Source: CAVXTF01 sp963701375 (GTDB taxonomy: Bacteria; Actinomycetota; Acidimicrobiia; Acidimicrobiales; CAVXTF01). Taken from it: a DNA stretch of 64,000 bases. Positions 1 through 8,944 of this stretch are shown one piece after another. Position 1 is the stretch's first letter; each line of letters opens with the position of its first letter. The position numbers and the translations under genes were made by a program. The stretch is from positions 1,860,001 to 1,924,000 of the forward strand of contig CAVOZT010000004.1 of assembly GCA_963701375.1 (NCBI GenBank), read 5' to 3'. The notes under the pieces are model-generated. The model was not told the DNA's origin, ran no database searches, and saw nothing but the letters and a program-made list of their open reading frames with translations.

Positions 1-67
1 TGACCGCTTTCATCGCTTCACCACAGGCGCGCACCGGCCTTTGGCTCGCGGGACCACCGGACCGACC

Positions 68-799
68 CTACCCCCCAGCCTGAGATTCAGGCGTCTTAAG
101 TGCCTTGTCAGCCTTGTTAACTGCCTCGTCTGTCTTGCCTGGCTCGATCGGCCCGCTTGCGGCGCGCGACCTGCCCTCCCTGCCGGATGAAAGGGCCCGA
201 CGACCAACAGGAATGTACGCGGCGGCGGCGACCCAGGCGAGAGCAAGTCCTGGGATCGCGAAGATCCAGGCGACGATCCGGATCGGGTCCTGCCACCCGG
301 CGTGACCGTAGGCAAGGATAAATGTCGGATATGCGAACATCAGGCCGAAGGTCCCAGCCTTCCCCACGAAGAGGACGTCGATTCGCTCGGCTCCGAGCCA
401 AGCGAGAAGCAGGACTGCGGCCGAGACGACGACCTCCCTCGCGATCGTCGCCAAGCAGAACCAGAGCGGGGCCGAGCCCTGGATCATGACGCAGAAGACG
501 GCCGTCGCAACGAGCATGCGGTCCGCGACGGGGTCGAGGACCTTGCCCACGGTGGAGACCTGATTGAAGCGGCGGGCGACGAAACCGTCCACCCAGTCCG
601 TCGCGCCGAGCACCGCCAGGAGGATCGCCGCTGCGGTCTGCTGGTGCACCCCGAACAGGAGCCAGACGAATACGCCTATGCCGGCGAGGCGCGCCGTCGT
701 CACGAGGTTCGGCGCGGTGAGGATCCTGTCCTCTCCCAGCGGAGGGGAAGGCGCCCCGGTCAGCGCGACTGGTTCTCCCGGCACCCTATCTCCCGACAC
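68..799 (-). CDS. pgsA: CDP-diacylglycerol--glycerol-3-phosphate 3-phosphatidyltransferase
   Basis: Transfers phosphatidyl from CDP-diacylglycerol to glycerol-3-phosphate at the membrane, the committed step to phosphatidylglycerol. The complete CDP-alcohol phosphotransferase signature is visible: D68, D71-G72, A75-R76, G85, D89 and D93 with the exact family spacing. About five hydrophobic segments follow from residue 40 to 200. The last 40 residues are charged and low in complexity, probably a disordered tail. The start is a GTG with a weak ribosome site, and an in-frame GTG six codons downstream is an alternative. A related activity (cardiolipin synthase of the same fold) cannot be fully excluded; PgsA fits best by length and the N-terminal TAPNLVTTAR segment. 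Confidence 0.85.
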   Translation of the reverse strand: MSGDRVPGEPVALTGAPSPPLGEDRILTAPNLVTTARLAGIGVFVWLLFGVHQQTAAAILLAVLGATDWVDGFVARRFNQVSTVGKVLDPVADRMLVATAVFCVMIQGSAPLWFCLATIAREVVVSAAVLLLAWLGAERIDVLFVGKAGTFGLMFAYPTFILAYGHAGWQDPIRIVAWIFAIPGLALAWVAAAAYIPVGRRALSSGREGRSRAASGPIEPGKTDEAVNKADKALKTPESQAGG

Positions 800-834
800 C
801 AGCCAAGCCTATTTCGCGAGGCCCGACGTGACGG

Positions 835-1293
835 TTAACGAGGACGGGACCCCTCTCTTTCGAGCTTTCTCGCAGCGACCTTGTGACGCTTGGTCCGCGC
901 CTCTAGCTCCTGCATCATCTGTTCGAGCCTCTGCTGCTTGACCCGAACCGTCTCCTTCAACCGCTCGTTTATTGCGGACGCCTCGGTCAGGATCGCCTTG
1001 CGTCGCTCCAAGGTCGCGCCCGAGTTGTACTCCGAGCGCAGGTCGGCGAGTTGGTCTTCGCCCCTCAGGATCGTCCGGATCTCGCCGAGATCGAAGCCGA
1101 GCAACTCTTGGAGCTCCCTGATCCGAAGGAGTCTCGCGATGTCGTCCGCCGTGTAGCGGCGTGCTCCACCGGCCGAATGATCGGCAGGAACGAGCAGTTC
1201 CAGCTCTTCGTAGTAGCGAAGGGTCCTGCTCGACACGCCGGCTCGCTCGGCGGCCTCCCCTATGCGCAGCAGCGACTCTTCCACTGCCGTCAT
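835..1293 (-). CDS. MerR family transcriptional regulator
   Basis: A 152-residue DNA-binding regulator. Residues 8 to about 75 form the MerR winged helix-turn-helix (RIGEAAERAGVSSRTLRYYE), followed by a long heptad-rich dimerisation helix and a basic tail. No cysteine metal-binding motif or large effector domain is visible, so the ligand is unknown. Its ATG overlaps the stop codon of the upstream MFS gene (ATGA), so the two are co-transcribed and translationally coupled. It most likely controls the transporter operon through the palindrome just upstream of the MFS start; that link is inference. Confidence 0.85.
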   Translation of the reverse strand: MTAVEESLLRIGEAAERAGVSSRTLRYYEELELLVPADHSAGGARRYTADDIARLLRIRELQELLGFDLGEIRTILRGEDQLADLRSEYNSGATLERRKAILTEASAINERLKETVRVKQQRLEQMMQELEARTKRHKVAARKLEREGSRPR

Positions 1294-3071
1294 GATCCCA
1301 ACCTGGCGAGTCCAACGTCGGCATCCCCTGGCTCGGCGGTCGCTTCGGGCTCGGCCGAATCCGCCGCCGGAACCGGCACCGGCAATTGAGCCCCGTCGCA
1401 GTTCCCCGCCCACCAACTGGCCACCGCGGCGAGGGCGCAAAGAGCTGCCGAAGCCGAGAACGCGATCACCAATCCGAAGTGGAACGGTCCGGAGATGAGA
1501 TTCGGGAAGAACGTCTTCCCCGTGAGAACGCTCGCGTGCTGCGGGCCGACGTTCGCGAGCACGTGAGGACCCAGCAACGTCCTCATCGGGTTGTAGCCGA
1601 GGAAAGCGGCGAACAACGTCCCGACCGGCGGAAGGCCCGCCACGTGATGAGCGACCGACGGCGAGACGCCCTGTGCCACGAGGCCCCGTGAAAGGGTCGA
1701 CGGCAGCTTTGCAGCGAGACCGGCGACCATGAGCGAGAAGAAGATGCCTATCGACAGAACGAACCCCGAGTTCATGAATGTCGCGCGCATGCCCGACGCC
1801 ACCCCGCGCTGATCCGCAGGCACCCCGTTCATGATCGTCGTCGTGTTCGGGGCAGCGAACAGGCCCACTCCGATCCCGTTCATCAGCGACAAGATTGCGA
1901 ACCACGTGAAGTCGAAGTTGATCGGAAGCTGCATCAAGGCGATGAACGACGCAGCAGCTACGACCATGCCGGCCGTGGAAAATCCCCGTTGCCCGTAGCG
2001 GTCGGAGAGTTTTCCTGACAAGGGCCCCGCGACGAGGAACCCGATCGACATCGGGACCATGTAGATGCCCGACCACAACGGGGTCTGTTCGAACGAGTAA
2101 CCGTGAAGCGGCAGCCATATCCCCTGGAGCCACAGAATGAGCATGAACTGCAGGCCGCCGCGGCCCATGTTCGCAAGCAGGTTGGCGCTCCCGGCGCCGG
2201 CGAACGCCCGGATCTTGAACAGAGAGAGGTGGAACATTGGTTCGGGCACGCGTTTTTCTATCCAGACGAACACGGCGAGAAGCCCGAAGCCCCCGATCAA
2301 CTCGGAAAGCACGACGGGGCTCGTCCATCCCATCGTGTGCGCACCGTAGGGCTGAATCCCGTACGTGAGGCCGATCATGATGAGGACCAGACCTACGGCG
2401 AACGTCACGTTTCCCCAGATGTCGAGGCGGGCCGGGGCTCTCTCCCCCGTCTCCCTGAGCGTTGCGTACGCCCAGACGGTGCCGAACAAGCCGAAGGGGA
2501 CGCTCACTAAGAAGACGAGACGCCAGTCGATTCCCGCTAGCGCGCCGCCGACGAGCAGGCCTAGGAACGACGCGAACGTACCGGCGATGATGTTGAAACC
2601 GAGCGCCGTCCCGCGCTGATTCACCGGGAACGCATCGGTGAGGATGGCGGTCGAATTGGCCATCAGCATGGCGCCTCCGACGCCCTGGACGAGCCGCAGT
2701 GCGATGAGGACGATGGCCCCGCTCGCGCCTGTGACCGGCGAGAACGCCAACCCGATCGAGGCGACCGTGAAGACCAGGAAGCCGGCGTTGTACATCTTCA
2801 CTCTGCCGAACTGGTCGCCGATCCGGCCGAGCGCCACGACCAGCACCGCCGTGACGACCAGGTATCCGAGAAGCAGCCAGAGCAGGTAGCCGAAGTTTCC
2901 CGGTGCCAACGGTTGCAGGTGGATCCCCCGGAAGATGGAAGGCAGGGAGATGATCACGATCGACTGGTTCAGAAGCGCCATGAACGACCCGAGCGTCGTG
3001 TTCGACAGCGCGTTCCACTTGTAGCGCTCAGGGTTGGTGATCGGCCGCTGGGACCGGGGAACCCGGGTCAT
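1290..3071 (-). CDS. MFS transporter, DHA2 (14-TMS drug:H+ antiporter) type
   Basis: A 593-residue membrane protein with about 14 hydrophobic segments, the size and layout of the DHA2/EmrB-QacA group that exports lipophilic drugs using the proton gradient. The motif A loop (GRIGDQFGRVKMY, near residue 95) and the motif C-like helix in the fifth segment (GLLVGGALAGIDWR) are present. It is the first gene of a two-gene unit with merR. The ATG lies only 8 bases from the operator palindrome, so the transcript may be leaderless. The substrate cannot be read from sequence. Confidence 0.85.
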   Translation of the reverse strand: MTRVPRSQRPITNPERYKWNALSNTTLGSFMALLNQSIVIISLPSIFRGIHLQPLAPGNFGYLLWLLLGYLVVTAVLVVALGRIGDQFGRVKMYNAGFLVFTVASIGLAFSPVTGASGAIVLIALRLVQGVGGAMLMANSTAILTDAFPVNQRGTALGFNIIAGTFASFLGLLVGGALAGIDWRLVFLVSVPFGLFGTVWAYATLRETGERAPARLDIWGNVTFAVGLVLIMIGLTYGIQPYGAHTMGWTSPVVLSELIGGFGLLAVFVWIEKRVPEPMFHLSLFKIRAFAGAGSANLLANMGRGGLQFMLILWLQGIWLPLHGYSFEQTPLWSGIYMVPMSIGFLVAGPLSGKLSDRYGQRGFSTAGMVVAAASFIALMQLPINFDFTWFAILSLMNGIGVGLFAAPNTTTIMNGVPADQRGVASGMRATFMNSGFVLSIGIFFSLMVAGLAAKLPSTLSRGLVAQGVSPSVAHHVAGLPPVGTLFAAFLGYNPMRTLLGPHVLANVGPQHASVLTGKTFFPNLISGPFHFGLVIAFSASAALCALAAVASWWAGNCDGAQLPVPVPAADSAEPEATAEPGDADVGLARLGS

Positions 3072-3079
3072 CTCAATAG

Positions 3080-3095
3080 TTTACGTCTACGTCAA
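3080..3095. promoter_or_regulatory. Putative MerR operator in divergent promoter
   Basis: Near-perfect inverted repeat TTTACGT-CT-ACGTCAA (one mismatch between arms) in the 66-base gap between the divergent MFS-merR unit and the DUF1015 gene. A further ACGT lies 7 bases on. Location next to a merR gene and the dyad form, typical of dimeric MerR proteins, suggest an autoregulated operator. On the minus strand TAAACT could act as a -10 box with the start at the MFS ATG. Confidence 0.5.
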
Positions 3096-3137
3096 CGTGA
3101 ATAGCACGAGGAGGCCCCGGCGTGATACGTAAAGGCG

Positions 3138-4332
3138 GTGCCCCGCTTCGAACCCTTCGCCGGGTTGCGCTACGAACCGTCACTGGACCTCGATCGCCTC
3201 ATCGCGCCTCCGTACGACGTCGTCGGGCCTACGGAGCGGGCCGAGTTGGCCGGCCGCCATCGCGGCGAACGCGATCCACATCGAGCTTCCTGAACCGGAC
3301 CGCGCTTCTGGCCTCGGGGCGTACGAGAACGCCGCCAGCCTGCTCGAAAGCTGGAGATCTTCGGGCTTGTTGAAGAGCGATCCAGGTCGTGTGGTCTACC
3401 GGTACCGGATGACTCTGCCGGGCGCCGGCCCCTCGACCACGGGTGTGATCGGCGCACTCGGTTTGGAACCACCCGGAAACGACGTCTTGCCGCACGAGCA
3501 GACAATCTCCAAGGACGAGACCGACCGGCTCGAGTTGATCCGGGCCACCCACGCCAACCTCTCGCCGATCTGGGGACTCTCGCTCACCGAGGGCTTGAGC
3601 GACCTCTTGGAGCCCGACGGCGATCCGACGTCGAGGGCGACCGACGATACCGGCGTGCTCCACGAGCTCTGGGTGGTCGACGACGCCGCTTCGATCGAAG
3701 CGATTTGCCTTGCGATATCTGCAAACCCGGTCGTCCTCGCAGACGGTCACCACCGCTACAGCGTGGCGCGCAGGTATCGCGACGAGCAGCGTGCGGCTCA
3801 CGACGGCCTCGCCGGGGACTACGACTTCGTCATGACGTTCGTAGTGGAGCTCGAGGAGAGAGGGCTCCGGGTCGGCCCCATTCACAGGGCGCTCACGGGC
3901 ATACCGGGACGCGACGAGCTCCTCGACGCTGTAAGAGCCTTGTTCGAGGTCGTCGAGGCGGGGCCTAACGAACCCGCTCTCCTGTCTGCAGTGACCACGT
4001 CGCATGCGCTGGCGATGGTCTCCAAGGACAAGATCTGGCTGCTGACGCCCCGACCCGAAGCCTACGAGGCGGCGGACTCCGATCTCGACTCGAGCTTCGT
4101 CGCACTTCTGCTCGACATGTTGCCGGGGGCGACCTCGAGCCATTTCCACACCGCGCACGAGGCCACAGCTGCGGTCGAACGGGGCGACGCCGAGGTGGCC
4201 CTGTTGGTCCGTCCGGTGACGGTCGAACAGATCCGCGAGTGGGCACGTGCTCGGCGCCTCATGCCTCCCAAGTCCACCTTCTTCTACCCGAAGCCACGCA
4301 CGGGGATGGTCTACAGAACCCTCGAGGACTGA
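3138..4332 (+). CDS. DUF1015 family protein (single-base frameshift)
   Basis: Member of the DUF1015 (SerC-associated) family of unknown biochemical role, about 400 residues. Conserved landmarks are APPYDVVGPTERAEL near the N terminus, ADGHHRYSVARRY near the middle and MPPKSTFFYPKP at the C terminus. The reading frame changes near base 3268: the frame from the GTG start reads to RHRG, and the family sequence resumes as NAIHIELPEP in the next frame. The whole span is 398 codons plus one base, as expected for one inserted base. The rest of the gene is intact, so a sequencing indel is more likely than a true pseudogene. A full-length homologue lies at 59095-60375 in the other half of the contig. 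Confidence 0.8.
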
Positions 4333-4385
4333 CCGACAGCCTCCAGATCTTCAAGGAGGTGGACCTCTAAGCCGATACGAAAGCC

Positions 4386-4592
4386 GTGAACCGCAGGCTG
4401 CGTCCACGGCCGATGCCGGACAACTACCTGACTTGGCTGGTTGTCTCAGGCCTGTTCGGCATGGTGATGGTCACCGTCGGCGCCGTCTCTGATCCCAATC
4501 ACGCGGCAATGACGGCGGTAGGTGTGATCGGTCTGATGCCCTCTGCGGTCGTGGTCCTACTTTGGGGTATTCACGCAGCGAAAGAGGACTAG
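4386..4592 (+). CDS. Small two-helix membrane protein
   Basis: A 68-residue product with two hydrophobic stretches (about residues 15-35 and 43-62) joined by a short polar loop, and a short charged C terminus (HAAKED). I do not recognise a family. The GTG start is uncertain; an ATG nine codons later (MPDNYLTWLVV) would leave both helices intact. It follows the DUF1015 gene on the same strand and its stop overlaps the convergent korB stop by four bases. Confidence 0.5.
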   Translation: MNRRLRPRPMPDNYLTWLVVSGLFGMVMVTVGAVSDPNHAAMTAVGVIGLMPSAVVVLLWGIHAAKED

Positions 4593-5611
4593 CCCACCGT
4601 CCAGGTTCCGGCAGAGTGAAGAAGCGCTTCTAGGTCGCCCGGGCCTGAGCGCCTGCGGGCCTCTTCGAGCTGTTCCTGCATCGCGCCGCCGTAGTCGGTG
4701 CGCTCGACCGCCCTGAACACGCCGATCGGAGTCGGTTCGTAGGGGCCTCGCGACAGACGGGAAAGCTGGAAGGCGAGACCGGGGTCATCACGCTTCTCGT
4801 CGTGGACCAACAACGCATCTTCGCCGACGTCTGCGACCTCGACCACGCGCACCTTCCCCTCGCGGTCGGCTACCACTCCGCGTTGGTTGTCGGCACCGAA
4901 GCGGATCGGCTCGCCGTGCACGAGCGGCACGAGCATCTCGGAGCGCTGGTCGCGTCCGGTGATCTGCTCGAAGGCGCCGTCGTTGAAGACGTTGCAGTTC
5001 TGGTACACCTCGACGAACGCCGCGCCCTTGTGCGCGTGAGCGCGGCGGAAGATCTCCTGCATGTGCTTGCGGTCCATGTCGTGCGTCCGCGCGACGAACG
5101 TGGCCTCGGCTCCCAGAGCAAGGCTGATCGGGTTGAACGGGGACTCGAGAGAGCCGAACGGCGTCGACTTGGTGACCTTGCCCTGTTCGGACGTCGGTGA
5201 GTACTGACCCTTCGTGAGCCCGTAGATCTGGTTGTTGAAGAGCAGCATCGTTAGGTTCACGTTTCTGCGCAGGGCGTGGATCAGGTGGTTGCCACCGATC
5301 GAAAGCGAGTCCCCGTCCCCCGTGATTACCCATATGTCGAGGTCGGGACGGGTCACCGCCAGTCCGGTAGCAACCGCAGGAGCACGGCCATGGATGGAGT
5401 GCATGCCGTACGTGTTCATGTAATAGGGAAAGCGCGCCGCGCACCCGATCCCCGATACGAACACTGTCGTCTCGCGTCGCACGTCGAGCTCCGGCAGGAG
5501 CATCTGTACCGCCGCCAGGATCGAGTAGTCGCCGCACCCTGGGCACCACCGGACCTCCTGATCGGACGTCCAGTCCTTTCTGGTCGTTACGGGAACCACA
5601 ACGTCAGTCAT
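4589..5611 (-). CDS. korB: 2-oxoacid:ferredoxin oxidoreductase, beta subunit
   Basis: Thiamine-diphosphate subunit of a 2-oxoglutarate (or related 2-oxoacid):ferredoxin oxidoreductase, which makes acyl-CoA, CO2 and reduced ferredoxin. Residues C23, C26, C57 and C206 sit where [4Fe-4S] ligands are found in this family. The ThDP motif starts at GDGD (98-101) and ends at NN (126-127). The length of 340 is normal for the two-subunit actinobacterial enzyme. Its ATG shares one base with the korA stop (TAATG), so translation is coupled. The KorAB layout resembles the mycobacterial enzyme that can stand in for 2-oxoglutarate dehydrogenase; the precise substrate is inferred. Confidence 0.9.
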   Translation of the reverse strand: MTDVVVPVTTRKDWTSDQEVRWCPGCGDYSILAAVQMLLPELDVRRETTVFVSGIGCAARFPYYMNTYGMHSIHGRAPAVATGLAVTRPDLDIWVITGDGDSLSIGGNHLIHALRRNVNLTMLLFNNQIYGLTKGQYSPTSEQGKVTKSTPFGSLESPFNPISLALGAEATFVARTHDMDRKHMQEIFRRAHAHKGAAFVEVYQNCNVFNDGAFEQITGRDQRSEMLVPLVHGEPIRFGADNQRGVVADREGKVRVVEVADVGEDALLVHDEKRDDPGLAFQLSRLSRGPYEPTPIGVFRAVERTDYGGAMQEQLEEARRRSGPGDLEALLHSAGTWTVG

Positions 5612-7644
5612 TACTGCTCCACCTTCTGGTCAGCCGCGTACTGAGGCGGGTCCTCGCCGTTCAGCATCGCGAGCATCGCCTGCTCGATCTCAGCGGCGCG
5701 GAACACCACGCCTTGCACCTTCGTGAGCGACCGGGCATCCACCAGGAATTCTGCCCGCACCAGGCGAGAAAGCTGGCCGAGGTTTGCCTCGGGGACCAAA
5801 AGACGCGGGTACGCCCTGAGCACCTCGCCGAGGTCCGAAGGGAACGGGTTCAGGTGCACCAGGTGGGCATGCGCGACGCTCAATCCCCGTGCGCGCACCC
5901 GCCTGACCGCCGCCTGGATAGACCCGTAAGTCGACCCCCAGCCAAGCGCCAGCAGCGGCGCCCCGCCCCGGCCGTCGGGATCGTCCAGCCACACCGGCGG
6001 GATGTCCGCAGCGATCCCTGCGACCTTCTGCGCCCGCAACCGGACCATTCGCTCGTGGTTCAGCGGGTCGTACGAGACGTTGCCTGTGCCGTCTTCCTTC
6101 TCGAGTCCACCTATACGGTGCTCGAGGCCTGCGGTCCCGGGTATCGCCCACGGACGAGCAAGCGTCGTCTCGTCACGCGCATACGGCCAGAAAGTCTCGG
6201 TTCCGTCGTCGTTCGTGTGGTTCGCCGTCTCGGCGAAGCCGGGATCGATCTCCGGGAGCTCGGCCAAGTCCGGCAGCTTCCACGGCTCTGCGCCGTTTGC
6301 GAGCGAGCCGTCGGACAGCAGGATCACCGGGGTGCGGTACTTGACCGCGATGCGAACCGCCTCGATCGCAGCCTCGAAGCAGTGCGACGAGGTACGCGCG
6401 GCGACGATCGGCACGGGCGCTTCGCCGTGGCGTCCGTACATCGCATGCAGGAGATCGGACTGCTCGGTCTTGGTCGGAAGGCCGGTGGACGGTCCACCGC
6501 GCTGGATGTCGACCACCACGAGAGGCAGTTCGAGGCTTACGGCAAGCCCGATCGCCTCTGATTTCAAGTCGATTCCCGGACCGCTCGTCGTGGTCACCCC
6601 GAGGGAGCCGCCGAATGCTGCGCCGATCGCAGCGGTGACACCGGCGATCTCGTCCTCGGCCTGCAGCGTTCTGACGCCGAAGTGCTTGTGCTTGGACAGC
6701 TCGTGGAGGATGTCGGACGCAGGGGTGATCGGGTACGAGCCCAAGAAGAGGGGTAGCCCTGCTCGCTGCGACGCAACGATGAGCCCCCACGCAAGCGCGG
6801 TGTTCCCCGTCACATCTGTGTACGTGCCGGGGTCGAGTGCAGCGGGGCGAACCTGGTACGACGATTCGAATAGCTCGGCCGTCTCGCCGAAGTGATACCC
6901 CGCCTTGAACGCCCTCGTGTTCACGTCGAGTACCGAGGGCTTGGCGGCGAAACGCTTCGCTATCCAATCGAGCGTTCCTTCGGTCGGCCGGCTGAACATC
7001 CAGCTGACGACGCCCAGTGCGAAGAAGTTCTTCGATTGGTCGGCTTCGCGCGGCTTTACGCCGGCCTCTTTCCCCACCAACAACGTGAGCGAGGTCATGG
7101 GTACCTCGTAGACCGTGTACCCGTTCAAGCTGCCGTCGGTGAGCGGATTCTCCGTGTATCCGGCCTTGTCGAGGTTGCGCTGCTCGAAGGCGTCAACGTT
7201 CACGATCAGTGTGCCGCCCCGCGACACGTCTGCGAGATTCGCCCGAAGCGCGGCGGGGTTCATCGCGACCAGGACGCTCGGTGCGTCGCCGGCGGTAAGG
7301 ATGTCGTGGTCCGAGATGTGGACCTGGAACGCCGAAACCCCTGCGAGCGTCCCGGCGGGCGCGCGGATCTCTGCAGGGAAATCGGGCATCGTGGCGGTGT
7401 CGTTTCCGAAGAGCGAGCTGACCGTCGTGAAACGGGTTCCCGTGAGTTGCATGCCATCGCCGGAGTCGCCGGCGAAGCGGATTACGACACGGTCGAGCTC
7501 CTGCGGCTCGGATTTGGACGACGCGGGCCGGGAACCTGCCTGCGGCTTCGATCCGGCGGGTGCGCTCTTTGCGGTGCCGTTCCCTGCACCATCGCCGTTG
7601 GAGGCGGGATGGTCGGTGCCCGGCTGGTCCGTCGTGGTGGACAA
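5611..7644 (-). CDS. korA: 2-oxoacid:ferredoxin oxidoreductase, gamma-alpha fusion subunit
   Basis: A 677-residue fusion. Residues 50-240 form the gamma domain (GDSGDG at 59-64), and the remainder is the alpha domain with the YPITP substrate-site motif near residue 300 and the GGPSTGLPTKTEQSDL segment of the pyrimidine-binding fold. It pairs with korB to form the alpha2beta2 complex. The first 48 residues are rich in G, S, P and K and probably disordered, which is unusual. The start is a TTG preceded by GAGGAA at a short distance. It is the first gene of the korAB unit. The aldolase gene upstream is separated by about 190 bases. Confidence 0.9.
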   Translation of the reverse strand: MSTTTDQPGTDHPASNGDGAGNGTAKSAPAGSKPQAGSRPASSKSEPQELDRVVIRFAGDSGDGMQLTGTRFTTVSSLFGNDTATMPDFPAEIRAPAGTLAGVSAFQVHISDHDILTAGDAPSVLVAMNPAALRANLADVSRGGTLIVNVDAFEQRNLDKAGYTENPLTDGSLNGYTVYEVPMTSLTLLVGKEAGVKPREADQSKNFFALGVVSWMFSRPTEGTLDWIAKRFAAKPSVLDVNTRAFKAGYHFGETAELFESSYQVRPAALDPGTYTDVTGNTALAWGLIVASQRAGLPLFLGSYPITPASDILHELSKHKHFGVRTLQAEDEIAGVTAAIGAAFGGSLGVTTTSGPGIDLKSEAIGLAVSLELPLVVVDIQRGGPSTGLPTKTEQSDLLHAMYGRHGEAPVPIVAARTSSHCFEAAIEAVRIAVKYRTPVILLSDGSLANGAEPWKLPDLAELPEIDPGFAETANHTNDDGTETFWPYARDETTLARPWAIPGTAGLEHRIGGLEKEDGTGNVSYDPLNHERMVRLRAQKVAGIAADIPPVWLDDPDGRGGAPLLALGWGSTYGSIQAAVRRVRARGLSVAHAHLVHLNPFPSDLGEVLRAYPRLLVPEANLGQLSRLVRAEFLVDARSLTKVQGVVFRAAEIEQAMLAMLNGEDPPQYAADQKVEQ

Positions 7645-7837
7645 GGTTCCTCAGTTCTCAGTTCGTCGTCGGTCCAGCGCGGTTCGGACGGGACGGCGCA
7701 CCGGAGTCCCCGAGGTCACCGGGGCGAGCGCGACCCCGCTGGCCGCGTCTGCACGAACGAGCATACCGTCGATGCCAGAAGCGTCCGGGACCCCTCGGGT
7801 CCTGAATTGAGCCGCCGGCCTGGCCGGCCGCCGTCGA

Positions 7838-8893
7838 TCAGGCGATCGTCACGCTCTTGTCCAGAAACACGTCTTGGACTGCGTGGATGAGCTCGACTCC
7901 TTCTGCCATCGGCCGCTGGAACGCCTTGCGACCGACGATGAGGCCGGTTCCTCCCGCCCGCTTGTTGATCACGGCGGTACGTACCGCCTGAGCCAGGTCG
8001 TCCGCGCCTTTCGACGCGCCGCCCGAGTTGATGAGCCCGATCCGCCCGGCGTAGCAGTTCACGACTTGCCAACGCGTCAGGTCGACCGGGTGGTCCGTCG
8101 TGAGCTGGTCGTAGACGAGGGGGTCTGTCATCCCGAAGTTCAATGCGATGTACCCACCATTGTTCTCGGGTTGTTTCTGCTTTATCAGGTCTGCCTCGAT
8201 CGTCACCCCCATGTGGTTCGCCTGACCGGTCAGGTCAGCCGACAGGTGATAGTCCACGTCGGGCGTCTTGAACGCCGGATTGCGCAGGTAGCACCAGAGC
8301 ACCGTGAACATGCCGAGACGGTGAGCCTCGGCGAAGGCGAGCGACACCTCGTGAAGCTGGCGGTCACTCTCCGGGCTGCCGAAGTAGATCGTCGCCCCCA
8401 CTCCGACAGCTCCGAGATCGAAGGCCTGGCGGACAGAGCCGAACATCACCTGGTCGTAAGTGTTCGGGTAGTGAAGGAAGTCGTTGTGGTTCAGTTTGAC
8501 GATGAACGGGATCTTGTGCGAGTAGCGGCGAGCGACCGCCCCGAGCGTCCCGAGCGTCGTAGCGAACGCCGAACAGTCGGCCGCGATCGCCAGCTCGCAC
8601 AGGTTCGCGGGGTCGAAATAGGCCGGGTTCTTAGCGAAGCTCGCCGCCGCCGAGTGCTCTATTCCTTGGTCGACGGGGAGAATGGAGAGGTACCCGGTTC
8701 CGCCGAGCCTTCCGTGGGAGTACAGCGTGCCGAGGTTTCGAAGCACCGGGGCCGGCCGGTCGGTGTCCCGGAATACCCGGTCGATGATGTCCGGTCCCGG
8801 CAGGACGAGCTCGTCCTTCGTGATGCCCTTGCATTGATGGCCGAGCAACGAGTCCGCCTCGTCACCCAGCAACGCCTGTAGGTCTGTGGCCAT
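7838..8893 (-). CDS. Class I fructose-bisphosphate aldolase (DhnA/FbaB type)
   Basis: A 351-residue TIM-barrel aldolase that cleaves fructose 1,6-bisphosphate through a Schiff base, without metal. Recognisable family segments are LSILPVDQGIEH near residue 70, IPFIVKLNHND near 130, GATIYFGSPES near 170, and the phosphate-binding INSGGASKG near 290. The ATG is supported by GGAGG nine bases upstream. After the stop, the GCCGGCC/GGCCGGC dyad at about 7812-7832 could be a terminator hairpin, though no T-run follows. I could not assign the Schiff-base lysine with certainty by eye. Confidence 0.85.
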   Translation of the reverse strand: MATDLQALLGDEADSLLGHQCKGITKDELVLPGPDIIDRVFRDTDRPAPVLRNLGTLYSHGRLGGTGYLSILPVDQGIEHSAAASFAKNPAYFDPANLCELAIAADCSAFATTLGTLGAVARRYSHKIPFIVKLNHNDFLHYPNTYDQVMFGSVRQAFDLGAVGVGATIYFGSPESDRQLHEVSLAFAEAHRLGMFTVLWCYLRNPAFKTPDVDYHLSADLTGQANHMGVTIEADLIKQKQPENNGGYIALNFGMTDPLVYDQLTTDHPVDLTRWQVVNCYAGRIGLINSGGASKGADDLAQAVRTAVINKRAGGTGLIVGRKAFQRPMAEGVELIHAVQDVFLDKSVTIA

Positions 8894-8944
8894 GTTTGGA
8901 TTGCCTCCGTCGATGCTCGACTCGTCGGGGCCGGTCAGGAGAGC

